From Pocillopora verrucosa (taxonomy: Eukaryota > Cnidaria > Anthozoa > Scleractinia > Pocilloporidae), in assembly GCF_036669915.1 (NCBI RefSeq), contig NC_089316.1:2550243-2614242 (forward strand): a stretch of DNA of 64,000 nucleotides, given 5' to 3'. The position numbers were made by a program, and so were the translations under genes. Under the pieces are notes generated by a model. The model saw nothing but the letters and a program-made list of their open reading frames with translations, searched no databases and was not told the origin of the DNA. Position 1 is the first letter of the stretch, and every line of letters begins with the position of its first letter. This document shows positions 12,701-24,514 of the stretch, one piece after another.

Positions 12701-15700
12701 AGCCACAATACTTCGTGTAGCAAACCACGGTAAACCAAATCTATAAAAGAGATAAGTACTTGTTTACTAATGTGCCCTAAAGCATGGTTGAAATGCAGCG
12801 AAGTACAATTGTGAGAGACTGGAAACTAGTTCGGTGAATCTCCCATCAGCCCGTTCGGCCATGTAGTAAAAGCACGCAGCCACAATGTTATCTTTTTTTT
12901 TTGTTTGTATCTGCTTACGAGGCGCCCAGCGACGCGATATACTCTACAAAGTTGGGGTGAAAGATTAAGGTTTCAATCAAAAATAAGCAGCATCTAGAAA
13001 CATAACTGATAGTACTTACACATCTGCCACTTTTTCTAGAGCTTTTCTGATCTGTAGTGAGGTGTATGACAAATCTCCAGAGTCAAGTCGCACCCCTAAG
13101 GCTCGGTAGCCAAAATCGTTGAGAGCTAATGCCACTGCAGAGAATCCTGGGATACCACTCCTAGTAAAAATAAAAATGTCAGTAACTACTGCAACATAGC
13201 TTGGGTGAAAGCATTCATCGCAGGAAACCAAAGTTGGCCATTAGAATTATTATTCAAAGTCTTCACACCCTTTTTCCATTTCTGTTATGTAATTCTCACA
13301 GCCATAAGGCAAAATCAACAAGGTCACGAGACACTACTGGGAACACAGATTACTATATCTTAAAATCAATGTCGCTATCGAAGCAACTGCCCATCTACCC
13401 CTTCCCTTGCCTGACAACAGTTCACTGATAACAAGTTACCATTAATGTTGGGTTAAGGGAGGGGTAGGTGCCCTGTTGCTCAGATACTGACATTGATCTA
13501 CATCTTTCTTTCTTTCCGTACCTTAGCACATCATAGGTATCAACAAGTGCTAGAAATGTCTCTGGGAAGGCCACCGCATATGCTGAAAATGCTGCCAGTT
13601 CACCGACATGGACCTCACTTTCCAGTACACGCAGCACAGGGCAAACTTTTTTCAGCCAGTCTAACACTACAGGATAAAAGTCTCTTGGCTCCTTACTCTT
13701 ATCTGTAGGCTGCAGTTTGCCAACTGATGGAAGTTCGTCTGGTGTGAATGATGTAATGAAAGCATGTGCTTGTGTACCTTTGACTGGAATGCCACATAAC
13801 TTTCCAGCTAAAACATTACTTGTGCCATCAAATCCTAAAAATGAAATTAAAGTAACTTCAAAAACCACTTTATTAATTTCAAATTTAACTCTTGAAATGC
13901 ATATCTCACTACCAAGGATGGGAAAAGCAAAACTAGACAACAATGTAACAAACAAAAACTACTGGTAACATCAATCACAGAAATGGGAGGTTTTTCCCCT
14001 GTAATTTCAAAAGTGACTCTAAGACAGGAATCTACTCACCTCCAATGTAACAATATTTTGATGCTGACAACCCTCCATCTGGGCCCTGAGATCTGCGTAA
14101 CCCAAACTCAATCAAAGATTTATTCCAACCAGCTGCGAGGCGAAATCTAGCAGCATTTGTAGCTACTAAGCTAAAGAAAAAACAGCAGATAAGAGTTATA
14201 TCTTTTATCTGTAGTAGTTATTAATTGAGTGGAAAATTGACACATATTCATTACATTTAATGTTTATTCTCATTACAACAGAAAATGTTGCAAGCTTTTC
14301 AACTTACGTTATTCCATAAGGCATATTTCACCAACAATTAAATATATATACTTAAATTGGGTAATTATATTTGATATTCACATAGCTATTAGGTATGTAG
14401 AAGGACTAGGCCCTCTATAGAGTTGTCCTCTATTGGACTTTCCATGGCTGGTGAAAGAGAGATGGCCCCAAGGAAACTTAAGCAGTGATGAAAATAGCAG
14501 AGTTGACAAAATTTACCAAACTGAGGGCAAGGTCATGGATTTGACAATTTTGGCAAATTATAGTCAACTTCATCACAGCGAAATCAACTTGGCAGAATTG
14601 ACAATTTTGAATAAATTTTAGTCAAATTTGTCACAGTGAAATCAGCTTAGTGGATGTGACGAATTTGACAAATTTTTGCCATTTTTGTTACTGTGTACAT
14701 TTGTAGACATATCTCAGGAAACTTGGAGGCAAACTATAAAAGGAACTGAGAGACAGAAGCAAGACATGAGGGAAACTTGACTGACTAGTGACTGACTGGC
14801 AACAGACAAAAAACCAATGGCACTCTCTGGCCGAGGCTTTATGTGCATAAGAACACAAAGGGGACTGACCAACTAAAAGGGACTTTGAAAGATTTAAGAG
14901 AAAATATTGACTTCAATAGATGTCCATTGGAAAATATGCACTCAACAACACTTAAACAATTATACCTTGCAAAGTTCACTAAGTTGAGGAGAGTTGTCTC
15001 CATGAGTTGGATCACTGAGCAAAAACAAACAGAAGTGAATAAAAAAACTACCAAATATCTTTGGAATCATTATACACTTTTAAGAATGGAAGAGTGTTAT
15101 TACTCATTCTGGATGGGATGAAAGAATAAAATGTTAAAATTTCTATTTCTGTTTCTTCTCATCATATTTGTACTTGACAATGTTTTGATATTGAATAAGG
15201 AGAAATTACTTGTTGATCACTTTTAAGAGTGAAAGGGTTATTTTTTTATAATTTTTTCAGTCTTTTTGAAGTCTTTAATAAACCATAAGATAAAAGATAC
15301 CTATCTTATGTTACATAAACAAGAAACTAATAATTACAATAATATACTATGGCCAAAATTAAATTATGTTATTGTAACAAGTTGTGTTCTATTCACAAAT
15401 GTGTTCATTCTGTGTCAATCTTTGGGCGGAGGCAAGATAACATCACAGAGGGTTAAGATAACACTGTCACATTTCTTTTGCCATAGGCCTTTGGTATTTC
15501 ACATTGCATACCTGGTAGTGGTCCTTCCACTCTGATCAAAGGAATTTTTGGGAAGACAATGCTTCCCTCCAACATGGCACTTAGAGTAACCTTACTTGTG
15601 TCTATATCTCTAAGAAACTTGTAAAAATCTTCTTCCACTGTTGCTGGTAATATTGTTTTGAGATAAGATATATCTGAAATTTAAATGAAAAGATATTTGT

Positions 15701-16657
15701 GAATCAGTTTTGTTATGAACAGCACTTTATGAGGTGGAAGCCATAAAGGCCTGTGTTGATTGAACAGACTTCTTTAGCCCTAAAACTTCCAAGATCTATT
15801 TGTTAGTTCTCCCTTCTAACTGCTATAAATTTCCTTGTAAATAGGTTTGAAGAATTTGGTGTTAGATCGAGATAACAACTTCTACCTGATAAGTTTGGGT
15901 ATTCTCATTACATGTTTGCTGGATAATATATGAATGTTAAAGAAGAAGTTACATGTGTTACATGTTAGTCACTTCTGGGAGTGTCAATTGTCTTTTATGG
16001 ATTAAAGTTCTTCCCTGGGGCTATGGGAGCAAATTTTAGAACTAACCTCTACCCTAAATCATGTGACAAACAAAAAGCACTGTTTTCGCGTGACCATGTG
16101 ACTATCATCGACTTTGTACTGTACAAACAAACACGATTCGATTCAAAAGAAAAAGATTGCGCCTAGCATGGTCAAGTCGGTAAAACTGTTCATAATTAAT
16201 TGCTGGGTAGCTAGTTCGTCTAAACTGTGGTAGATCGAAAATTATCAATAATTAATGTCGTGGTCTTTCCCTTGTTTATAAATATTCCACGGGTATCCGG
16301 TTCCACAGTTAATTTAGAATTGAACTGGATTTTAGTTGAACGATTATGATCAGAAAAAGTAAACTTATTAGTTATCTTAAAGCAGCTAGTAAGTCTCGAT
16401 GACGAATAACAACTGTTTAAATATTTACCTGAATCTGAAAACTTGAAGTTTCTTACAAAATGAACGCACTCTTCCAGCCCAGCGAAAACCGTGAATTCTC
16501 CGTGGAAAGGATTCCTGCGAAAGTACAAATCGAATACTGCATTGTCCAATACTTTTCCGCTCTTCCAATAAGCATAAGCCATTGTGATTTGATAAAGATC
16601 CGTTAACAAGGGTTGAACCAAAGGGTTCGAATTCGTTCTATCTTCCACAGCCGCCAT
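9767..16657 (-). CDS. NAPRT: Nicotinate phosphoribosyltransferase
   Basis: It converts nicotinate plus PRPP (with ATP) to nicotinate mononucleotide, the first step of the Preiss-Handler NAD route, in the cytosol. Exons in transcript order: 16657-16429, 15673-15512, 15014-14966, 14170-14040, 13834-13522, 13160-13020, 12740-12656, 12350-12270, 11681-11579, 11099-10942, 10502-10395, 9844-9767. They total 1638 nt and 545 residues, against 538 in human. Recognisable blocks: [19 protein letters not shown] at the N-terminus, [11 protein letters not shown], the [12 protein letters not shown] loop, [11 protein letters not shown] with the conserved His, [22 protein letters not shown] and [16 protein letters not shown]. 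The 49-nt exon 3 ([16 protein letters not shown]) was found by phase and homology. The start ATG follows a short upstream flank shared with PKI. Confidence 0.97.
11335..11495 (-). mobile_element. tRNA-derived SINE fragment
   Basis: On the minus strand a perfect Pol III B box, GGTTCGAGTCC (11433-11443), sits in a CTAG-flanked T-arm-like hairpin. It is followed by the sequence TTGTGTTCTTGGACAGAACAC, typical of the conserved body of tRNA-derived SINEs in many marine invertebrates. The A box and acceptor arm are not convincing, so this is a SINE relic rather than a tRNA gene. It lies in NAPRT intron 9. Confidence 0.55.
15802..15931 (-). mobile_element. Partial copy of MITE-like family B
   Basis: In NAPRT intron 1, the reverse complement matches the interior of the repeats at 33088-33295 and 43841-44048 (GGTGTTAGATC, AGGTAGAAGTT and AATGAGAATACCC blocks). 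One terminal region appears to be missing. Confidence 0.5.
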
Positions 16658-16866
16658 CTTGAGGCTTCTTGGAAAATGACAATGCTCAGCCGCCCCTCCC
16701 TCACCAATGCTGTTTGTTACATACGGGACTTAGTCGCATCCGGTTTGTGGTTCTGAATGAAAGTGCTAGAAGTGAAGTGCTTATGTGGTTGTCGGTTGGA
16801 ATCTTACTGCAATTTGACGAGGATTTTCGCTTCATTTGAATTACTTTGATCCATCAGAATTAATCT
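16658..16866. promoter_or_regulatory. Putative bidirectional promoter and 5' UTR region between NAPRT and PKI
   Basis: The NAPRT start codon (16657, minus strand) and the inferred non-coding first exon of the PKI gene (plus strand, ending at a CT|GTAAGT donor at 16866/16867) lie within about 200 bp, head to head. No TATA box is obvious. The promoter role is inferred from gene arrangement, not from a recognised motif. Confidence 0.45.
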
Positions 16867-17678
16867 GTAAGTATTATAGTACCTTTCCGTGTTTCAACAA
16901 GGGTTATTCTAGTATTTTTTTACACTAAATTCGCTCGGTTTTGATTTGGATTATTTTTTCGAATCGAATTTGATAACATACGAGCCCCTGCTAATATTTA
17001 TTTTGCCAGACCTTTTCACCAAAATACCTGTGTATAAAGCTATCCTTTGTTTCTGTAGGGAAAGAACTATTGATTTTAATGGAAACTGTGTAATCTTTTG
17101 CCTCTAATCATCTTTCTTTTTGAAAGCTCAGGGATATTTATGTTAAATGATTCACTTTCACATCAGGCTTAACTCTGTAATTTCTTAAGTTTCAAACATC
17201 TTGCTGTACGGCTTTATGAGAAACGTCCTAAGATAATTAAATTGATTTTATTTTTTAAGCGACAGTTCAAAGCGAAAGGACATTTTATGTAGCTATGATT
17301 TTCTTAGAAAACAATCTGGATATAACGAAAAAATTAATTCATCGAATTTCGTCACTGATTTGCGAATGATGTCATTAAGACATCCGATGAGCGTTGTCAC
17401 TGATTTTAATTAGCGGTTGTGGTTGCATGGACAGGTAAGCACGAGAATGTGAACAATAAACAGCCATCTTTACTGGCTGAACTTGGTCAGTAGGAGGGTA
17501 ATTATTTCAATGAACCATAACAACAAATTTTCTTTTTTTTTTTCAATGCAAAATGATTTCACAAGATTTAATCTTATTAATTTAATCATCACAAGTAAAT
17601 ACGTCTAAAGAAGAGGAAAAAAGAGGAGTTTTTGACAGGGTAAAGTTACAGGACAAAGTCTCGGTTGACAACTGCCCC

Positions 17679-17884
17679 TTAACCCCTCAACTCCTATTAG
17701 TGACCAAAATAGAATTTCTCCTCACAACATCAATACAATATCAAGCAGGCAAGTGATAAGAATAAAGGAAGATATCAATGAGGGGATTATTAGCTGATCC
17801 AATACCAAATTCTTCTAAGTAACATCATAATAACTGTGTGGTAAAAAGTAAGGAGAATTACTAATGAGATCTTGGAAGTAAAAG
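17679..17884 (+). mobile_element. MITE-like repeat, family A copy 1
   Basis: About 205 bp, beginning AACCCCTCAACTCC and ending GATCTTGGAAGTAAAAG. It shares long blocks (TTTCTCCT.ACAA, ATCAATGAGGGGATTATTAGCTGATCCAATACCAAATTC, AGTAAGGAGAATTACT) with the copy at 39981-40190 and, reversed, with copies at 35612-35808 and 60632-60838. It lies in the PKI intron, ending about 30 bp before the coding exon. Confidence 0.7.
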
Positions 17885-17913
17885 TATAGATCATGATTTC
17901 TCTCCTTTTAAGG

Positions 17914-18126
17914 ATGGCAGAATGTGAAGTGGTGGTAGATGATTTTGTGAGGACAGGAAGGACTGGCCGGCGTAACGCTCTCCCTGATGTATTTGCTGTT
18001 GGACATGCAAATGTAACAACAGCAGGACTTCCTGAAGTCCTGGAAAATTTTTCCATCAGTTCTTCAACTCAGCCAGCATGCAATGGCACTTCAAGCTCAG
18101 AGAACCAGCCTCAGATGCAGAAATGA
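17914..18126 (+). CDS. cAMP-dependent protein kinase inhibitor (PKI) family
   Basis: Single coding exon of 70 residues; the acceptor TTTTAAG ends at 17912 and the ATG follows one base later. It binds and inhibits the PKA catalytic subunit and, in vertebrates, exports it from the nucleus. Residues 9-25 carry the hallmark inhibitor segment: a Phe eleven residues before the pseudo-phosphoacceptor, then RTGRRNAL, with Arg at P-3 and P-2, Ala at the phosphorylation site and a hydrophobic P+1. Vertebrate PKIs read RTGRRNAI there. Downstream, LPEVLENFSI (about residues 45-54) fits a leucine-rich nuclear export signal spacing (L-x3-L-x2-F-x-I). The tail is Ser/Thr-rich. Length matches PKI-alpha (about 75 residues). 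The first exon is non-coding, ending at 16866. A likely polyadenylation signal AATAAA lies at 18692. Confidence 0.93.
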   Translation: MAECEVVVDDFVRTGRTGRRNALPDVFAVGHANVTTAGLPEVLENFSISSSTQPACNGTSSSENQPQMQK

Positions 18127-19636
18127 AAGTGGATATTGCTGCGGCAAACTTTTTATGAATTATTTGATACCTTGTTGACTTACTATTCTCAAATGGCATC
18201 ATAACTTGACTTGGTTCACGAATAACTTTTTTGTCGGTTGATGGGGGTGGCAGTCTTTTTTCATCCTCAAGGATTTGATTTTTATTGTTGAAAGGAAATT
18301 GCTCTGAGATGGTGTTACATGCAAGTTCTCCTAAGGAAAGGGGGACAAACTACTGTATGAAAATTCATATTGTGGCATCAATGCCAATTCTGATGAGAAG
18401 ACATGACAGATTCTGCTAAAAACTGATTATCTGCCTTAATTAGTCTCTAGAGGAATAATCATGAAGAAATGTTTACTACTTTGTGATTTCTCTTTGTCAT
18501 CTGATGAATTGCATTTTGTTATTTATATTCCTTACTAAATTATGTATTTCAGTTCAAATTCAGTCACATTTCTTTCTGCAATGTTCAGTTGCATTGAACA
18601 ATATTGCCATTTCATGTGGCAGAGAATGTAGCTTAGAGATAAAACCATTAATACTAGGACACATTTTGATCCTTTTTTGAAAACAAGAATCAATAAATTT
18701 GTTCATGACATCAGTTCACATTCAACCAGGAAGCACAATTATTCAAAAGGCTATGTCCTAAATACTTAAATCCACTTAGGAGTAGTCAATTGCACAGGGA
18801 TTTATTAGAGATCTGACTTTGCTATGTGAAAAATTTTAATGTGCTCATTTGAGTTAAGGAAAGAGGACAGATCAGTTATAATGATCTTTTTAATTAGCTG
18901 AGATCTCAGTTATTAAGCTGGAAGATCTTTCTGATAAAGACTCCATCTAAGTTACTGTGGTGAAACTTGAAATTTTGTATTTTATTAGTCCAGGTAACTT
19001 GGGTGTCATGTTTAGTGTGAATTGTAATAAGGCTGAAATCTCTCCTTGATGAATGGGCTCACAACAGACTGTTAAGTAAATTAATTTATGTCATACAACA
19101 AAGTACCATTCTAAGCTTGGTATTAAAAAAAATTTTGTTATCTAAGAAACAGTGATTAACTTTCTTAGGCAAGTACATACCTCAGTAATTTATTCTCAGC
19201 TTTCATATATCAAGTATGTGTCTTAAATTTTTATGAACATTTGATTTAAATTAAGTATTGTTCATTGATGATATTGTAAATATTAGAGATTGAATATTGA
19301 AATGAATTAAAAGTAGTTTCTCAACTTGAAACGAAATGCTGTTTCTCCAATTGTAAAAAGAGGTGAATAGAGAAAAACAATTCAGGTAAGTTCCCCCCCC
19401 CCCCCTTTTTTTTTGAGCAGTCAAAAGAGATTTTGTGCCTCTTTCTAAAAATCACTCTTTCCCTTTTCCCACCAGACCATAATTTGAATTCCAATCAGTG
19501 GCGATCCAAAAGATTCTTATTGACACTATTAACTTTAATATTTTGTGAAACAATAAAGATTCTATCTTCAAATAGCTTTGGTCACAAACTGAGGCAAAAA
19601 TTTCTCTTAAACTTTGTAACAATAGTGGAACATTAG

Positions 19637-19790
19637 CAGAATGGTGAGACTGGGTAAATGAAAGTACTGCTGTGTGACCATGTGCGCAATGTCTTCTGTA
19701 GCGGGAGTTATTTTGTGCAATTCGACGTGCTCTTGCTAATGAGGTGTCCGCGAGGAAAGGGTGAGAGTTGTACCCAGTCTCACCATTCTG
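19637..19790. repeat. Perfect 20-nt inverted repeat
   Basis: CAGAATGGTGAGACTGGGTA at 19637-19656 is exactly the reverse complement of TACCCAGTCTCACCATTCTG at 19771-19790, with a 114-bp spacer. Likely the ends of a small foldback or MITE-like element, or a nested insertion. Confidence 0.75.
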
Positions 19791-19802
19791 GTAACGAGGC
19801 AG

Positions 19803-19857
19803 CCTCGTTCGCTAGGTCCTTCCTGAGGGAGGAAGAGTGAGGGTCCTAGGAACGAGG
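19803..19857. repeat. Hairpin (foldback) repeat
   Basis: The stem CCTCGTTC..TAGG near 19803 pairs with CCTAGGAACGAGG at 19845-19857, with an inner CTTCCT/AGGAAG stem. A further CGAGGCAGCCTCG palindrome overlaps its left end. This foldback type is typical of invertebrate MITE hairpins. Confidence 0.6.
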
Positions 19858-20574
19858 TTGGCATGGACTTGGAAGCCAACCCTTATGACCAATAAGAGTT
19901 CTGAGCAATCAGAGTGAAAACCAATCACGCTTCAGTGCGACAATAAGGGTATGGACGTGGTTATGGAAAAAAATAAAACCATAAAATTTACAAGTTCGTT
20001 ATATCCAACCGGTAAACATTTCTGTGCGGTCTTACTTGCTTACTGCTTATTTTTTAAATATTCTACAGTTCTAAAATTTTGTATTCACCCTCAGAACGTA
20101 GTTCCACACGCTGCAAAAGTGACCTGCACCACGAAACTTGCGATGCCAATAAAGCGAAACTTGAAGGAATTAAGCGAAATCAGGCGAAAAACTTGAGAAA
20201 TTGGTCCGAGCTGTTCAAACTCAGACGCTGACGTCGGAAATCAGGCGGATGTAAATCAGTGTCTGGCCTATTTGATATAGATGTTTAGTTTTGAAGACTA
20301 CGCGCGCGATCTTCAGTTTGCTTATAAAGGTGGCGGAAACATAATATGCAGTAAGAATAATTCGCTCTGTCTTTTATCCCGAATTAAACTTCTTATGTTT
20401 GCACAGCACAAGAGAACTTTTGTGGTCTCAACTATCCTTGATAGAATGTTGTTTGCTTTGTTGTTTCGATACAAAGGAATGCGAAAGACGGTAACAGGGT
20501 TGCAGAATGATAAACAATAGTGCATTTTGGGGTCGCAAATTAGACGGCAGAGTTGAGCGGAAACTTTTACAACA

Positions 20575-23039
20575 ATGGGTTGCTCGCGAAACTTTCCTCG
20601 AGGTAAAATCGAGCAAAGTATTACGATTTGCTTGGACAAAATTGTGCTTTCTGAATGGCGTTCATCAAGTTAATTTTGAAAAATAGCAGAGTTTTCACTC
20701 AATAGGTTTTAATTGTCTTTTGCAGTTGGCCTAAGTGACGCATACTATGTGGATTTCTGGTTGGCTGTACTCGCCGAGTACTTGGCAACTTTCTTTTTCA
20801 TGTTTGCAGTTTCGGGTTCCTCACTGAGATGGGAAGGCGCGCCTACAATTTTTCAACAAGCTCTTGCCGCCGGGTTTGTCACAGCTTCAATGATTCAGGC
20901 TTTCAGATCTGTGAGTTTGCCACTGGTTCATGCAAATCCAGTTGTGTCACTTGCTGCTTTCATAACCGGAGATGCTGGTTTCATACAAATGATTTGCTCA
21001 GTTGTGGCGCAGATTTTCGGAGGTAATTCAACATTCTTCGCGTTCTTTTATCCTCAGCGAAAATCAGTTTGTTTATAAGCCCAGGCAGCTCACCAACAAA
21101 TTCACCTTGTTCGGGTCGTTCATAATGGGGTATCAAGATTTTGAGAGAATCGCTTGACCCCTAAAATGCAGTACTTTTGATTTTCAAGGTGTAACTTAAA
21201 TATGCGCTCTTTTCATTGGAATTAACTGCTGTAAATTTTGAATTAAGCACGAAAACATTCAGATAACTAGGTCAAATGAACTTGCCTCTTCTAACGACCA
21301 TGGCATGTTAAGTGTATACCATGTATCCGGCTGATTGACATTTTGTACAAAAATTCGATCAGCTTAAATAAAGAATTGGTTGTCATCAACTACGAATCTA
21401 CGGCGAGTGCTAAGACTTGCAGTAAGGTGCTACTCTTTACTAAGAGCGAAATTTACCAAACATCGCTGCAACTCTCTGACTTGTCGGTCGCATAATTTCA
21501 ATCTGCTTTCTTAACACTGACTTATATTCCACTTCCCGCAGATGATACGAAACTTGTTTTCGTTTATTAAGTATTCTTAAATTGGCCGAATGATAAGTAA
21601 CCAGGCTGACTGAAAACGAAAAACAACTGAAATCTCGCTGAAACAATTTATTTCTAAACCAGAAAAGAATGATAATATGATAATTATTTTCAAGGTTTTG
21701 GAGTGTTTCTGTGTTTTTATCGCAATCAATAAATTTGATACTGGCTTTATTCTTTAAGGCTGCAATGGTGGCATTTTGTATCTTAGTATTCATTCATATA
21801 TTTATTTATTTACTATTTATGATCGATAGCCATAACCGGCACTGGTGTTGTGATGGCAATAAGCCCTCAACACGCCCGAGGCAAACTTGGGGCGACTATA
21901 CCGGCAAAAGAAGTGAGTGGTTTCCAGGCCTTCGGCGTTGAGTTGGTTCTGACGTCACTACTGGTACTGACTATGCTGGCTTCTATTGATGCCAATAAAC
22001 AAGCAGCTCGCAGGGATTATGGGACTGCTGCCGCCATGGGCGTGGTCGTCACGGGCTGTTATCTCATTGCGGTAGGGTTCTATCGTGAACGGATTGCATT
22101 GCCCTATATTCAACATCGCTTTGTGATTGACCGAAAGACTCGCTTCACGCTCGATACAAATAAGATTGAAAATTAAAACTCTTTTCGATTTGCTTATTTG
22201 TGTTTTCTCACTCTTAAGGCTTTTTTTAATTTTTTTTTCTCCGATTGTGATATGATATTGGCTACTGGTAACATATGAAATAAAACATACATCTCTTGAA
22301 TAGCAAGCAAAAATTTCTACACAATTTACGATATTTTTCCCTTGTCCTTAGCTACCGCTGACCGGCTGTGGACTAAATCCCGTAAGATCCTTGGCTCCTG
22401 CTGTTTTCACAAACTCTTGGGAACACCATTTGGTAAGTGCGCTTTCATTTACTTTGAAAAGGACCTTCCTCCGTCCATTCGGAGGAGAAGAGGTCAGATG
22501 GTCATATCTAGGTTAGAATCTAAACTGGGCCTTTGTACAGCGTTTTTAGGGGGAAAAGTTGTTGAATAAATTCCATGTTGCCGTGCGTCTGTTAATGAGT
22601 GACTGCTAGATGACGTCTGAAATGAAATAAGAACAAACAGGCAGCTTACGATGCGCAGCCGAGTGTGTCACTGATGTTCTCATCAAATATGAAATTTCTG
22701 TAATATATTGCTCAACAGACGCACGGAAAAATGAAGTCTATTTGTTTTGTATGATAAGAAGGCAGGATTTTGTCAATGGTAACGCCATCTGTGCGTCTGT
22801 CTTCTAAAAGATCATAAGTAAGAACAAATCAAAATGCCTGTGTAGCACAGGCGACTATATACAAGACTTTACTCACCCAGCTTGTTTTTTCTCGTTTCTA
22901 GGTTTACTGGGTAGGACCAATCTTAGGCTCTCTGTTGGCAACGTTTCTCCATTGCCTCTTGTTTAGGAGACGCGAATATAAGCGACAATCGCCAACTCCT
23001 CAGGATGAAAACGAGTGCGACGATGTTTTATCATCTTAA
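20575..23039 (+). CDS. Aquaporin with NPV in place of both NPA motifs
   Basis: Membrane water or solute channel of the MIP family, classical AQP1/4-like. Exons: 20575-20602 (uncertain), 20726-21022, 21830-22071, 22352-22432, 22902-23039; 261 residues. The first half-repeat has a LAEYLATFFF helix, HANPVVSL in loop B and a Phe exactly 20 residues before the loop Asn, as in the AQP1 selectivity filter. The second has FGVELVLTSLLVLTMLA, then TGCGLNPVRSLAPAVFT, keeping the filter Arg and the mercury-sensitive-type Cys. Both NPA alanines are Val. The usual filter His in helix 5 is replaced by Cys or Tyr (GCYLIA). The start at 20575 was chosen for its strong Kozak context (ACAATGG) and GAG|GTAAAA donor. 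The alternative is exon 20281-20329 (MFSFEDYARDLQFAYK), in the same phase but with a weak GTGGCG donor. Confidence 0.9.
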
Positions 23040-24514
23040 ACTGTAAAAATCTTTTGATCATCCAACTCCTACGTAGCACACCTATTTCGGAGTCCTATAA
23101 ATAACCGCAAACTTCTTTTTGTTCTTGATGAGACTACATTGGCAGTACATATCTTACATAAAGTTGATAACCTACATATCCTGGTTCGTTAAATGTTACG
23201 CTTTTAATTTTCAGAATATCAAACCGGAGCGACTAGCCGTTTTTTCAAAATTATTCGCGCATAACAATAGTTCTTTTATGATATTGAAAAACCTACTGAT
23301 CGAATTTATTTGCTCTTAATCTCTTTCTTTCGAAGATTAAGTTAAGAGACTGTTTACCAAATATGGGCCTTAATTAACTCATTCCAAACAGAATCCGTTC
23401 AAAGTTCTTTTTTTCGACAAGGGATATAATTTTGTTCTTCGGGAATGATTAATGTGACCTGTTTTTCGCGTGTTGCTTAAATGCTTCGGTAGAGAATGAA
23501 TAAGGACCGGATGTGGTGTTCACGTGTGTAAACCTGGTTCTAGGATTGGTTAATTCTGAGAGCGGGTGTGAGAAAGTAGACATACATAGGTACCAGAAGA
23601 AGTGAAGAAGGTACCAGCCTGTCAGCTTCGTTCTCTCCATGATGTATCATGCGTTTGCATTTTTTAATAAATTTTATCTACTAAAGTGAAAACTATGTCT
23701 CTTTCGTGAGTAATCGAGAGATTCATTTGCCTTCCTATTACTTCTGTAGCTCTTTGGAGCCTCACGGGGCACCAGATGTGAAATTTCCGTTTCGCGCACC
23801 CAAGCTTCCCCATCTGGGAAACTCTGAAGCGGTCTGGAATCAAGAAAACTGTGTTCTGAATGCTTTGAGCTTCCAAATCAGTGTGGGGGGAGGGGAGGGT
23901 AAAACTTTATTCCCCCGCGTTATTTTTAGTCATTCAGTTATGTGAGATAAGCAATTAATTTAACCACATTAACCGAATTATTTACGAGATGAAGTTTCAA
24001 AACTTCAAGGAGAATCTTTCCGGCTAAAACTAAACAGCTAAACGGATCTTTACAAACAAAAATTAAAATTTTGAAGTAACGTTACCCTGAGAAAGAGGTA
24101 TATGACCCTGGCAATATGTCGGCGATCTGAATTGCAAAAAAACCTTGCCCAAAATCTTTTCCCCTCTTTGCTATGTTATTTTCGAAGATTCTAATGAACC
24201 AACTGGTGATTTGTTCTAAGCGCATGAAATTAAACTCGTCAACAGTTTGTCTTCACGAGTTCGACGGATGTCGTTATCAAAACCCAACCAAATTAACTCG
24301 CACTTGTTTCAAGACTGGCTTTGGCAATAAACTCAACGAGTTGGCAATAAACTCAACGATGCCAAATGAAAAAAAACGCCGATGGATGCATGAAGATCTC
24401 AGTTGCTGTGCACTTCACTAGGTTGTGATTACGAATGTAAACAGCAGGTGCCAGAGCAGGTTTTAAATCGACGAGTTCATCTCTGCTCCTAATTGTTTTT
24501 CAAGGCGATCAAAA
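23040..24514. other. Intergenic between aquaporin and zinc transporter genes
   Basis: Aquaporin 3' UTR followed by AT-rich sequence. Short open frames at 23706-23945 and 24173-24421 have no recognised content. An upstream exon of the zinc transporter may hide here, but I could not identify one. Confidence 0.4.

Larger units (their letters stand above)
18127..20574. other. PKI 3' UTR and upstream flank of the aquaporin gene
   Basis: AT-rich 3' UTR up to about 18700, then non-coding DNA with a mixed C/T tract at 19396-19415 and the inverted repeats listed separately at 19637-19857. An alternative first aquaporin exon at 20281-20329 lies here. No other gene is seen. Confidence 0.5.

Noticed and set aside
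20281-20329. Alternative first exon of the aquaporin gene
   Set aside because: Right phase, but weak start context and GTGGCG donor; kept only as an alternative to 20575-20602.
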